DNA of 17,825 nucleotides from ZC4RG17 sp035304485. GTDB taxonomy: Bacteria > Actinomycetota > Acidimicrobiia > Spongiisociales > ZC4RG35. A program made the position numbers and the translations under genes. The DNA is taken from contig DATGPZ010000054.1 of the NCBI GenBank assembly GCA_035304485.1, positions 1 through 17,825 of the forward strand, in the 5' to 3' direction. This document shows, piece after piece, positions 1 to 7,356 of this stretch. Positions within the stretch are counted from its first letter, which is position 1; each line of letters starts with the position of its first letter. The notes beneath the pieces are model-generated. The model searched no databases and had not been told where the DNA came from. It saw only the letters and a list, made by a program, of their open reading frames with translations.

Positions 1-965
1 ATCCCCATCCCGACCGCGATCACCGCCACGAGATTCCCTGCGCCCTCCGGGGTGCGAGCCACCGCTCCCACGACCCCGACCAGGGAAGTTGCCGCCAGCG
101 TCACCGCCACGATCAGGGCCGCCAGGCCCAGCGGGTGACCCCAGTCCGCCCCCATCAGAAACGTCGAAGCGGTCGCCAGCACCGAAAGCGCAAGGACCCC
201 GAACAAGAAGCTGGTCAGTCCTTTGCCCAACAGGATCGACCAGCGCGGTATCGGCGCAGCCTGCAATCGGACCAGGGTGCCGTTGCGCTCTTCGTCGAGC
301 AGGCCGTTGACGCCGAACTGGACCATGAAGAAGAGGAAGAACACCGCCATCCCCGCCGCGAAGTAGGTAGCGGCGTCGAGAACCCGGTCTGCCGCCTCCA
401 GGTGGGTGATGGTGACCAGCGGAGCGGCTCCCGCCCCGGCTCGAGCGATTTCGGGAATGCGGCTCGGATCGGGACCACCCAGCTCACCCGTGAGGTAGGC
501 CTGGACTGCTCGCTGGCCGTCCTCGACCCGGCTCCCGTAGGACCGGGTGATCCCCTCGGCGATGGCCACGACCGTAGGGGCATCTACCACCCCGACGACC
601 TCCAGAGCGGCCGGTTCACCAGCCAGCGCCGCCCGAGAGAAGCCTTCCGGCACGACGATGCCGGCCTGGAATTCACCTGCTTCCACCGCGGACCTCACCG
701 CCTCACCATCCGCCAGTGTCTCGTGAGCCACGACTCCCTGGCGGTCGAGACCGGCGAGAGCCTGGCCCAGGCCGGCAGCGATCTCGCCTCCGTCCTCGTC
801 GGCGAACGCCAAAGTCGTCACCTCCCCCTGATCGATGGCGGCCCCGAAGACGAGGTTGAAGATGAACGCCAGGGCGAGCGGGGTCAAGATCCCCACCACG
901 AACGCCGATCGGTCCCTCAAACGGAGCAGGAGGTCCTTCCACGTGATGCGCCAGGCAGCTCTCAT
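1..965 (-). CDS. ABC-2 type exporter permease (partial, C-terminus off the left edge)
   Basis: Integral-membrane half of an ABC exporter, paired with the ATPase encoded just upstream. Reading from ATG 965-963 gives 321 residues with no stop before the edge. Visible parts: a basic N-terminus (starts MRAAWRITWKDLLLRLRDRS), TM1 at about residues 20-41, a large extracytoplasmic loop at about 45-198, then TM segments at about 200-218, 250-270 and 280-303. The motif EERNGTLVRL at about 225-234, followed by a GK pair at 247-248, is typical of ABC-2 permeases of the YbhR/DrrB kind. The last one or two TM helices are missing. ATG 965 overlaps the ATPase stop as ATGA (965-962), so translation is probably coupled. 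The substrate cannot be read; drugs, lipids or peptides are possible. Confidence 0.88.
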   Translation of the reverse strand, partial: MRAAWRITWKDLLLRLRDRSAFVVGILTPLALAFIFNLVFGAAIDQGEVTTLAFADEDGGEIAAGLGQALAGLDRQGVVAHETLADGEAVRSAVEAGEFQAGIVVPEGFSRAALAGEPAALEVVGVVDAPTVVAIAEGITRSYGSRVEDGQRAVQAYLTGELGGPDPSRIPEIARAGAGAAPLVTITHLEAADRVLDAATYFAAGMAVFFLFFMVQFGVNGLLDEERNGTLVRLQAAPIPRWSILLGKGLTSFLFGVLALSVLATASTFLMGADWGHPLGLAALIVAVTLAATSLVGVVGAVARTPEGAGNLVAVIAVGMG

Positions 966-1903
966 CGATCGCGTAAGGCTTTGCCGGTCAGATGGAGGAA
1001 GACGGCCTCGAGATCCGGCTCTTCCACCTCGACACCCGTCACCGACATTCCGGCCGAGGTCGCCGTGGACATGAGCGCCGGCAGCAGCTCGGAAGCGTCC
1101 CGTGCCAGCACGGTGACGTCGCGATCGCTGCGCCCCACCTCTACGACCCCGGGCAACGTCGCCAGTGCAGCCGCAGCGGCGTCCATGTCGTCCTTGCCCC
1201 TCAACACGACCCTGTCCAGCTGGCCGACCTGTGCCACCAGCTCCCGCCTCGTGCCCTCGGCCACCAGACGTCCCTCGTCGATGATGCCGACCCGGTCGCA
1301 CAGGCGCTCCGCCTCTTCCATGTAGTGGGTCGTGTAGAGGACCGAGATCCCCTCCCCGGAAAGCACTTCGACGGCCTCGAGGATCGAGTTGCGAGACTGG
1401 GGATCGACGCCCACGGTCGGCTCATCGAGGATGAGCAGACGGGGCCGATGGAGCAAGCCGACAGCGATGTTGAGCCGTCGCTTCATGCCACCCGAATACT
1501 CGCTCACCTTGTCGTCGCCCCTGGCAGCGAGGCCCACCACCTCCAAGACCTCCGACGTCCGCCGCGACAGTTCCGCTCGGTCCATGCCATACAGCCGCCC
1601 GAAGAAGTGCAGGTTCTCCTCTCCCGTCAGATCGGGGTAGAGAGCCAGCTCCTGGGGCACGAGGCCGATAGCACTCTTGGCCTTCCGGGAGCCGGCATCC
1701 ATTTTCTCGCCCATGACCTGCACGGAACCCGCGTCAGGGCTCAGGAGCCCACTGATCATCGAGATCGTCGTCGTCTTCCCGGCGCCGTTCGGCCCCAGCA
1801 AGCCGTAGGTCTCCCCTTCCGATACCGCGAAGCTGACGCCGTCGACCGCCACGAGATCGCCGAAGCGGCGCACGAGGCCGTCGACTTTCAATGCTGCAGT
1901 CAT
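962..1903 (-). CDS. ABC exporter ATP-binding protein (DrrA/CcmA-like)
   Basis: A 313-residue nucleotide-binding subunit that would power the adjacent ABC-2 permease at the inner face of the membrane. Motifs in order: Walker A GPNGAGKTT (residues 37-45), Q-loop Q84 in LVPQE, signature SGGM at 137-140, Walker B LLILDEP with D160 and E161, D-loop around 167, and H-loop H193 in YTTHYMEEAE. The roughly 90-residue C-terminal extension, including ELLPALMSTATSAG and ending HLTGKALRD, is the accessory domain usual in DrrA/NatA-type ATPases. The start is ATG 1903-1901 with a modest purine-rich stretch (GGGTGG) upstream. It is the first gene of its operon and diverges from aceE across 108 bases. Family confidence is high; the substrate is unknown. 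Confidence 0.95.
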   Translation of the reverse strand: MTAALKVDGLVRRFGDLVAVDGVSFAVSEGETYGLLGPNGAGKTTTISMISGLLSPDAGSVQVMGEKMDAGSRKAKSAIGLVPQELALYPDLTGEENLHFFGRLYGMDRAELSRRTSEVLEVVGLAARGDDKVSEYSGGMKRRLNIAVGLLHRPRLLILDEPTVGVDPQSRNSILEAVEVLSGEGISVLYTTHYMEEAERLCDRVGIIDEGRLVAEGTRRELVAQVGQLDRVVLRGKDDMDAAAAALATLPGVVEVGRSDRDVTVLARDASELLPALMSTATSAGMSVTGVEVEEPDLEAVFLHLTGKALRDR

Positions 1904-1930
1904 ACACCACCCAGGTCGGCCATCCTCTTG

Positions 1931-1958
1931 TGTCTAGCCTTCCAACACCGAGTTTCAA
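1931..1958 (-). promoter_or_regulatory. candidate promoter of the ABC exporter operon
   Basis: On the minus strand TTGAAA (1958-1953) resembles a sigma70 -35 box. After a 16-nt spacer comes TAGACA (1936-1931), a weak -10 match with T1, A2 and A4 only. It lies about 28 nt upstream of the ATPase start. This is a pattern match by eye. Confidence 0.4.
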
Positions 1959-1967
1959 AGTGACTTT
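1957..1967. promoter_or_regulatory. inverted repeat in the divergent intergenic region (possible operator)
   Basis: A perfect dyad AAAGT-G-ACTTT lies between the two divergent genes. An imperfect extension is visible, with CGAGTTTCAAAGT at 1949-1961 facing ACTTTCGACTCTCG at 1963-1976. It overlaps the candidate -35 of the ABC operon and abuts the region where the aceE -35 would fall. A regulator bound here could affect both genes, but a dyad this short could be chance. Confidence 0.35.
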
Positions 1968-1973
1968 CGACTC

Positions 1974-2004
1974 TCGACAGTTCTGGCGCCAACCCGGGTA
2001 GGCT
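1974..2004 (+). promoter_or_regulatory. candidate leaderless promoter of aceE
   Basis: A TANNNT-type -10 hexamer, TAGGCT (1999-2004), ends 7 nt before the ATG at 2012, which would put the transcript start at or next to the start codon. TCGACA (1974-1979) is a possible -35 with a long 19-nt spacer. No separate Shine-Dalgarno leader fits between this -10 and the ATG. This layout is common for leaderless genes in actinobacteria. Confidence 0.5.
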
Positions 2005-2011
2005 CGGGGGT

Positions 2012-4735
2012 ATGGCACTTCCTCCCGACCTATCCCGGACGCTGGTCGACGACTTCGTACACCAGCTCCCCGATCTGGATCCCGTGGAGACCCGGGAATG
2101 GCAGGAGTCGCTGGACGAGGTCGCAAAGGCACACGGCCCGATTCGGGCCCGGTACATCCTCGCCAAGCTGCTCGAACGGGCCAACGACCTGGATCTGGGG
2201 GTTCCTTCCCCGATCACCACCCCCTACATCAACACGATCCCTGCCGAGGACGAACCCGAGTACCCGGGAGACGGCGACCTGGAGCGCCGGATCCGCCGCC
2301 TGGTCCGCTGGAACGCCGCCGTCATGGTCGTGAAAGCCAACCACCTGGAGAAGGGCATCGGCGGCCATCTGTCGACGTTCGCCTCCTCCGCCACTCTCTA
2401 TGACGTCGGCTACAACCACTTCTGGCGAGGACGGACCGAGGACCATCCCGGAGACCACATCTACTTCCAGGGTCACGCGGCACCGGGCATGTACGCCCGA
2501 GCCTTCCTCGAACGGCGACTCGACGAGTCCCATCTCGACCGTTTCCGCTTCGAGGTCGGCGGCGGAGGTCTGTCGTCGTATCCGCATCCCCGGCTGATGC
2601 CTGACTTCTGGGAGTTCCCCACGGTTTCGATGGGCCTGGGCCCGATCAGTTCCATCTATCAGGCCCGCTACAACAAGTACCTGCACAACCGCGGGCTCGA
2701 CACCGACGACTCGTGGGTGTGGTGTTTCGTGGGCGACGGCGAGGTCGACGAGCCCGAGACGCTCGGGGCGATCTCCCTGGCGGCTCGGGAAAAGCTCGGA
2801 AACCTCATCTGGGTCGTCAACTGCAACCTCCAGCGACTGGACGGGCCGGTCCGAGGCAACGGCAAGATCATCCAGGAACTCGAGGCAGTGTTCCGAGGCG
2901 CGGGGTGGAACGTCATCAAGGTGATCTGGGGCTCCGGCTGGGACGAGCTGCTCGCCCGAGACGTGGACGGCGCTCTCCTCAACGTCATGAACGAGACCGT
3001 GGATGGCGAATACCAGCGCTACAAGGCCGAGGACGGCGCTTACGTCCGGGAGCACTTCTTCGGGAAGGACCCGCGGGCCGCCAAGCTGGTCGAGGACTGG
3101 ACCGACGAGGAGATCTGGAACCTGCGCCGGGGCGGGCTCGACTACCGCAAGATCTACGCCGCCTACAAGACCGCTACCGAGCTGACCGAAGGCCCCACGG
3201 TGATCCTGGCCAAGACGATCAAGGGATGGACACTCGGCCCGGACGTCGAGGGCCGCAACGCCACCCACCAGATCAAGGAGCTGACCAACAAGCAGCTGAT
3301 GGTGCTTCGCAGCCGGCTCCATCTGGAGGACGTGATCCCCGAGGAGGCCCTGGCGGGCGACAAGAGCCCGCCTTACTTCCGCCCCGAGCCGGGATCCGCC
3401 GAATACGAGTACTTGATGGAACGACGGCGGGAGCTGGGTGGCTTCGTCCCCTCCCGGTCCGTGCTGATCCGATCCAAGCTCACCCTCCCAGGACCGGAAT
3501 CCTTCCAGGAGATATACGCCGGCTCCGGGAAGGCCGAGGCCTCGACCACGACGGCGTTCACCAGGCTGCTCCGCAACCTCACCCGGCACGACGAATTCGG
3601 GCCCAGGGTGGTCCCGATCGTGCCTGACGAGGCCCGGACCTTCGGTATGGACTCGCTGTTCCGCGAGCTCGGCATCTACTCGTCCCAGGGACAGCTATAC
3701 GAGCCCGTGGACCACGCGATGCTCCTCTCCTACCACGAGTCGAAGGACGGCCAGATCCTGGAGGAAGGGATCACAGAGGCCGGATCGACCGCCGAGTGGA
3801 TCGCCGCCTCGACCTCCTACGCCACCCGAGGCGTGCCGATGGTCCCGTTCTACATCTTCTACTCGATGTTCGGGTTCCAGCGGGTCGGCGATCTCCTATG
3901 GGCCGCGGCCGACGCCCGTGCCCGAGGCTTCCTGCTCGGTGGCACTGCCGGGCGCACCACCCTCCAAGGCGAGGGTCTGCAGCATCAGGACGGCCACAGT
4001 CTGATACTGGCTTCCACCGTCCCCGTGTGCCAGGCCTACGACCCCGCCTTCGCCTACGAGGTCGGCACCATCATCGAAGACGGGATCCGGCGGATGTACG
4101 GCAACGAGCCCGAGGACATCTACTACTACCTGACCCTCTACAACGAGAACTACCGCCAGCCCCCACGCCCCGAAGGGGTGGAGCAGGGCATCCTCGAAGG
4201 TCTGTACCGGTTCGAGGAAGCGCCCGAGGGCGGGCAACACCGCGCCACCATCCTCTTCTCGGGCACGGCTCACCTCGCCGCCCGGGAGGCCCGCGACGAA
4301 CTCTTGGAGCACTACGGCGTGGCCGCCGATCTCTGGTCGGCGACGTCCTACAAGCGCCTCCGGGAGGAGGCTCTGGAAGTCGAGCGCTGGAACCGGCTGC
4401 ATCCCGCCGCCGAGCCGCGCAGACCCCTGGTTACGCGCCGGCTCGAGGGAGAAGACCGGCCGATCGTGGCCGTGACCGACTTCATGAAGGCGGTTCCGGA
4501 CCAGGTCGGGCGTTGGATCCCCTCCGACTTCGTCGTGCTGGGCACGGACGGGTTCGGCCGATCCGATAGCCGCAAGGCGCTGCGCAGGTTCTTCGAAACC
4601 GATACCGGGCACGTGGTGTTCGCCACGCTCTCGGCCCTCGTGCGGAGGGGAGAGCTCGACGAAAGCGTCATCTCCGACGCCATGCAGAGGTACGAGATCG
4701 ACCCGGAGGCCCCGAACCCCGCGTCCATCTACTGA
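2012..4735 (+). CDS. aceE: pyruvate dehydrogenase E1 component, homodimeric type
   Basis: A ThDP-dependent enzyme that decarboxylates pyruvate and reductively acetylates the lipoyl domains of the E2 subunit, the entry step from glycolysis to acetyl-CoA. It has 907 residues, close to the roughly 890 usual for single-chain AceE. Diagnostic stretches are GGHLSTFASSATLYDVGYNH (about 118-136), YFQGHAAPGMYARAFLE (151-167, with the conserved H155), the ThDP/Mg motif GDGEVDEPE (241-249), NCNLQRLDGPVRGNGKII (270-287) and a C-terminal transketolase-like domain ending PNPASIY. All key blocks align by eye with Escherichia coli AceE. No E2 or E3 gene is adjacent, as is often the case in actinobacteria. 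The ATG is probably read from a leaderless transcript. Transcription may continue into the next gene, 43 nt downstream. Confidence 0.97.
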   Translation: MALPPDLSRTLVDDFVHQLPDLDPVETREWQESLDEVAKAHGPIRARYILAKLLERANDLDLGVPSPITTPYINTIPAEDEPEYPGDGDLERRIRRLVRWNAAVMVVKANHLEKGIGGHLSTFASSATLYDVGYNHFWRGRTEDHPGDHIYFQGHAAPGMYARAFLERRLDESHLDRFRFEVGGGGLSSYPHPRLMPDFWEFPTVSMGLGPISSIYQARYNKYLHNRGLDTDDSWVWCFVGDGEVDEPETLGAISLAAREKLGNLIWVVNCNLQRLDGPVRGNGKIIQELEAVFRGAGWNVIKVIWGSGWDELLARDVDGALLNVMNETVDGEYQRYKAEDGAYVREHFFGKDPRAAKLVEDWTDEEIWNLRRGGLDYRKIYAAYKTATELTEGPTVILAKTIKGWTLGPDVEGRNATHQIKELTNKQLMVLRSRLHLEDVIPEEALAGDKSPPYFRPEPGSAEYEYLMERRRELGGFVPSRSVLIRSKLTLPGPESFQEIYAGSGKAEASTTTAFTRLLRNLTRHDEFGPRVVPIVPDEARTFGMDSLFRELGIYSSQGQLYEPVDHAMLLSYHESKDGQILEEGITEAGSTAEWIAASTSYATRGVPMVPFYIFYSMFGFQRVGDLLWAAADARARGFLLGGTAGRTTLQGEGLQHQDGHSLILASTVPVCQAYDPAFAYEVGTIIEDGIRRMYGNEPEDIYYYLTLYNENYRQPPRPEGVEQGILEGLYRFEEAPEGGQHRATILFSGTAHLAAREARDELLEHYGVAADLWSATSYKRLREEALEVERWNRLHPAAEPRRPLVTRRLEGEDRPIVAVTDFMKAVPDQVGRWIPSDFVVLGTDGFGRSDSRKALRRFFETDTGHVVFATLSALVRRGELDESVISDAMQRYEIDPEAPNPASIY

Positions 4736-4762
4736 ACCGTCGTCGTGACTCCCTCCGCTCGG

Positions 4763-4768
4763 TAGGGT
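4763..4768 (+). promoter_or_regulatory. candidate -10 element ahead of the rhodanese/E1 gene
   Basis: TAGGGT fits TANNNT and ends 10 nt before the ATG at 4779, inside the 43-nt gap after aceE. No convincing -35 is visible at the right distance. It could give a short or leaderless transcript in addition to read-through from aceE. Confidence 0.35.
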
Positions 4769-4778
4769 AGGTCACGAC

Positions 4779-5948
4779 ATGGCGACCTACCTGGAGCTCG
4801 TCGAGGCGGCCCGGCGCTCGGTTCCCGAGATGGAGCCGGCCGAGGTCGAAGATCGCCTGGGCACAGTCACAGTCATCGACGTCCGCGAAGCCGAGGAGCA
4901 CGCCGCCGGGACCGTCCCCGGTGCCCTCTTCCTGTCTCGGGGGGTGCTCGAGAGCCGCATCGAGGCCCAGGTACCCGACCGTGACACGCCGGTGGTCTTG
5001 TACTGCGCCGGTGGCCAGCGCAGCCTGCTGGCGGCTGCCAGCCTCAAGGAAATGGGATATTCCCGGGTCTGGTCCATGGCGGGAGGCTTCAATCGGTGGA
5101 AGGACGAGGGCCGACGCTGGGCCGAGCCCGGAGGGCTCACCCCCGACCAGAGGGTCCGCTACAACCGACATCTCCTCCTCTCCGAAGTCGGTGAAGAGGG
5201 CCAGCAGAGACTGCTCGATTCCTCCGTCCTGCTGATCGGTGCCGGTGGTCTCGGCTCCCCCGCCGCCCTGTATCTGGCGGCAGCCGGTGTCGGTACGCTC
5301 GGGATCGTCGACTTCGACGATGTGGACGCCTCCAACCTCCAGCGTCAGATCCTCCACGGCATCGACCGGATCGGGATGGCGAAGGTCGATTCCGCCCGCG
5401 AGACGCTCTCGGCACTGAATCCCGACGTGAAGCTCGTCACATACGGTCAGCGGCTCTCGGCCGAGAACGCCCTCGAGATCATGGCGGGATACGACCTCAT
5501 CGTGGATGGCGGCGACAACTTCCCGACCCGCTATCTGGTGAACGACGCCAGCCTCCACCTCCGCACTCCCGTGGTCCACGGTTCGATCTTCCGGTTCGAA
5601 GGGCAGGCGGCCGTGTTCAGTCCCTACGAGGGCCCCTGCTATCGCTGCCTCTTCCCCCAGCCGCCGCCCCCCGAGGTGGCTCCTTCCTGCGCCGAGGCGG
5701 GGGTTCTGGGTGTGCTGCCCGGCATCATCGGCTCGATCCAGGCCATGGAGGCGATAAAGGTGCTGCTCGGCTTGGGCGACACCCTCAGCGGAAGGCTTCT
5801 CTTCTACGACGCCCTGGAGCAGGATTTCCAGACGGTACGGGTCCGCCGGAACCCGGATTGCCCCGCCTGCGCCGATCCCGACCGTCCTCCGCTGCTCGTG
5901 GACTATGACCACACCTGCACCCCGGCCGGACACGTCGTCCGCACCTGA
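4779..5948 (+). CDS. N-terminal rhodanese fused to ThiF/MoeB/MoeZ-type E1 adenylyltransferase
   Basis: A 389-residue sulfur-carrier activating enzyme. Residues about 20-112 form a rhodanese domain (VTVIDVREAEEHAAGTVPGA, active-site loop CAGGQRS with C76, then MAGGFNRWKDEG). Residues about 120-375 form an E1-like adenylating domain: RYNRHLLLSEVG, nucleotide loop GAGGLGSP (154-161), DFDDVDASNLQRQ, DGGDNFPTRYLVND (about 243-256), candidate catalytic C304 in PSCAEAGVLG, and zinc ligands CYRC (287-290) and CPAC (361-364). Such enzymes adenylate the C-terminal Gly-Gly of a ubiquitin-like carrier (MoaD, ThiS or CysO) and help convert it to a thiocarboxylate. MoeZ and MOCS3 carry rhodanese at the C-terminus; here it is N-terminal. 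The overlapping downstream JAMM gene favours a CysO-like carrier. The carrier itself is not in the window. Confidence 0.93.
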   Translation: MATYLELVEAARRSVPEMEPAEVEDRLGTVTVIDVREAEEHAAGTVPGALFLSRGVLESRIEAQVPDRDTPVVLYCAGGQRSLLAAASLKEMGYSRVWSMAGGFNRWKDEGRRWAEPGGLTPDQRVRYNRHLLLSEVGEEGQQRLLDSSVLLIGAGGLGSPAALYLAAAGVGTLGIVDFDDVDASNLQRQILHGIDRIGMAKVDSARETLSALNPDVKLVTYGQRLSAENALEIMAGYDLIVDGGDNFPTRYLVNDASLHLRTPVVHGSIFRFEGQAAVFSPYEGPCYRCLFPQPPPPEVAPSCAEAGVLGVLPGIIGSIQAMEAIKVLLGLGDTLSGRLLFYDALEQDFQTVRVRRNPDCPACADPDRPPLLVDYDHTCTPAGHVVRT

Positions 5949-6345
5949 TCGCCTGGCCATCCCGGCCCAGATCCACGACGCCATCGTCGTTCACGCCCTC
6001 GTCTGCCAGCCATTCGAGGCTTGCGGACTCCTGGCCTCCGACCCGAACGGGAGATTGCGGATGGCATACGCCCTCGACAACGCCGTGCGAGAGCCCGATC
6101 GGTTCACGATCGAACCGGATCAGCACTTCGGCGCCCTACGGCACGCCGAGCGCCACGGCTGGGAGATCGGGGGTGTCTTCCACTCCCACCCCACCTCCGG
6201 TCCTCAGATGTCCGCCACCGATCTGGCCCAGCCGCACGAGTCCGGATGGATCCACGTGATCGTCGGTTTCGTGCCCCGGCTGAGCCTGGGTGTGTGGCGT
6301 GTGGCGAACGGCGAACCACGCCCTGTGGCGTGGTCGGTGAGCTGA
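5905..6345 (+). CDS. JAMM/MPN+ family metalloprotease (Mec-like)
   Basis: A 146-residue single-domain JAMM protein. Zinc ligands are visible in HSHPTSGPQMSATD (about 93-106), matching HxHP...SxxD, and the candidate catalytic glutamate lies upstream in PFEACGLLA (about 36-44). In mycobacteria the relative Mec cleaves cysteine from the carrier CysO, and bacterial JAMM proteins commonly sit beside E1 and sulfur-carrier genes, as here. The ATG at 5905 lies 44 nt inside the rhodanese/E1 gene in another frame. No later ATG or GTG occurs before the conserved core, so this start is likely unless CTG 5953 is used. The overlap suggests translational coupling. The stop TGA abuts the stop of the convergent oxidase gene. 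Confidence 0.88.
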   Translation: MTTPAPRPDTSSAPDRLAIPAQIHDAIVVHALVCQPFEACGLLASDPNGRLRMAYALDNAVREPDRFTIEPDQHFGALRHAERHGWEIGGVFHSHPTSGPQMSATDLAQPHESGWIHVIVGFVPRLSLGVWRVANGEPRPVAWSVS

Positions 6346-7356
6346 TCAGACGGCGGCGAACCAGCCCATCGCCCCCCGATCGGCCAGATGGTGCTGATGG
6401 GGATGGAACATGTAGCGGCCCACGCTCGGCAGCGTGAATTCCAGCACCGCCCGTTCAGCTTGGCCCATGGTGATCGTGTCGGTGCGAAAGGCAGGCTCGG
6501 CTCCCATCCCGGCGGGATAGACGTCGAACGTCTCGGCGTGGAGGTGGAACGACCCCACCGGTTCGTATTCGGTCATGTTGACCACGTAGGCGCGGACGGG
6601 CTCACCCGCCACCACTTTGATCGGGTACCGGTGGTAGTAGCCGGCGACACCGTTCCAGGCCATGAGACGGTTGCGTTCGCCTTCGACCTCGAATCCGGAC
6701 AAGAGCAGTGCCACCTCCTGGGCTTCCGGTCGCCACTCGGGCGGGTCGACGATCAACATGCCGTACAGGCCACGGGAGATGTGCTCGGCCAGTGGGGCGA
6801 CATGGCAATGGTACGGATGGAGCCCCGACGGACCCGCCTCGATCTCGTAGGTGAACTCGCTTCCGGGCGGGATCGGCTCCCAGCCGTCCATCTCGGGCGT
6901 GTGGGCTCCGTGGAAGTGCAGATTGTGGGGGTGGTCGGTGAGGTTGCGGAGACGGATGCGTAGCAGGTCGCCGGCTGTGGCCCGGATGATCGGCCCCGGA
7001 ACCGTGCCGCCGAAAGTCCATGCGTGGAACTGGACGCCGGCCCCGATCTCGATGTGCTGTTCGACCACGTCGATCTCGATCTCCTGATCTCCGCGCCGGG
7101 GCGGCGGTGGGAAGGTGACATCGTCCAGACTGGAGGCGTCCAGGGAAGCGGGAGGCTCGTGAGCGTGACCGTAGAGAGAGGTCCCCCCCTCTCCGTGGAT
7201 GTCGGAGTGGCCCAGACCCTGGTATCGGTCCTCGGTAGCCGCCACCGGGCTGAGACGACCCAGTAGGGTGCCTCCCACGAGGGCGGCACCCCCGGTCGTC
7301 AGCAGGCGCCGACGGACCGGATCCGGTGAGCGATCGGATCGCTCAGACGATCCCAC
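6346..7356 (-). CDS. Tat-exported two-domain multicopper oxidase (laccase-like)
   Basis: A 336-residue copper oxidase expected outside the cytoplasmic membrane. The N-terminus has a Tat-type signal (VRRRLLTTGGAALVGGTLLG from residue 14) with probable cleavage near 40. Two cupredoxin domains follow. Domain 1 carries HNLHFHG (144-150) and HPYHCHVAPLAEH (180-192), giving a type 1 site with C184 and H192. Domain 2 carries HLHAETF (271-277) and FHPHQHH (317-323) without a Cys. The four HxH motifs needed for a trinuclear centre are all present, so this is an oxygen-reducing oxidase rather than a NirK-type nitrite reductase. Type 1 copper only in domain 1 fits the type C two-domain class. The start is GTG 7356, with GGGAG nine bases upstream, overlapping the preceding gene by 14 nt. 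Substrate unknown. Confidence 0.9.
   Translation of the reverse strand: MGSSERSDRSPDPVRRRLLTTGGAALVGGTLLGRLSPVAATEDRYQGLGHSDIHGEGGTSLYGHAHEPPASLDASSLDDVTFPPPPRRGDQEIEIDVVEQHIEIGAGVQFHAWTFGGTVPGPIIRATAGDLLRIRLRNLTDHPHNLHFHGAHTPEMDGWEPIPPGSEFTYEIEAGPSGLHPYHCHVAPLAEHISRGLYGMLIVDPPEWRPEAQEVALLLSGFEVEGERNRLMAWNGVAGYYHRYPIKVVAGEPVRAYVVNMTEYEPVGSFHLHAETFDVYPAGMGAEPAFRTDTITMGQAERAVLEFTLPSVGRYMFHPHQHHLADRGAMGWFAAV

Noticed and set aside
2030..3589. A 519-codon minus-strand frame within aceE
   Set aside because: Opposite strand of an unmistakable AceE; no recognisable domain or start signal.
6346..7356. Copper nitrite reductase (NirK) as the identity of the oxidase
   Set aside because: HCH and the other HxH motifs supply a full trinuclear centre, which NirK lacks.
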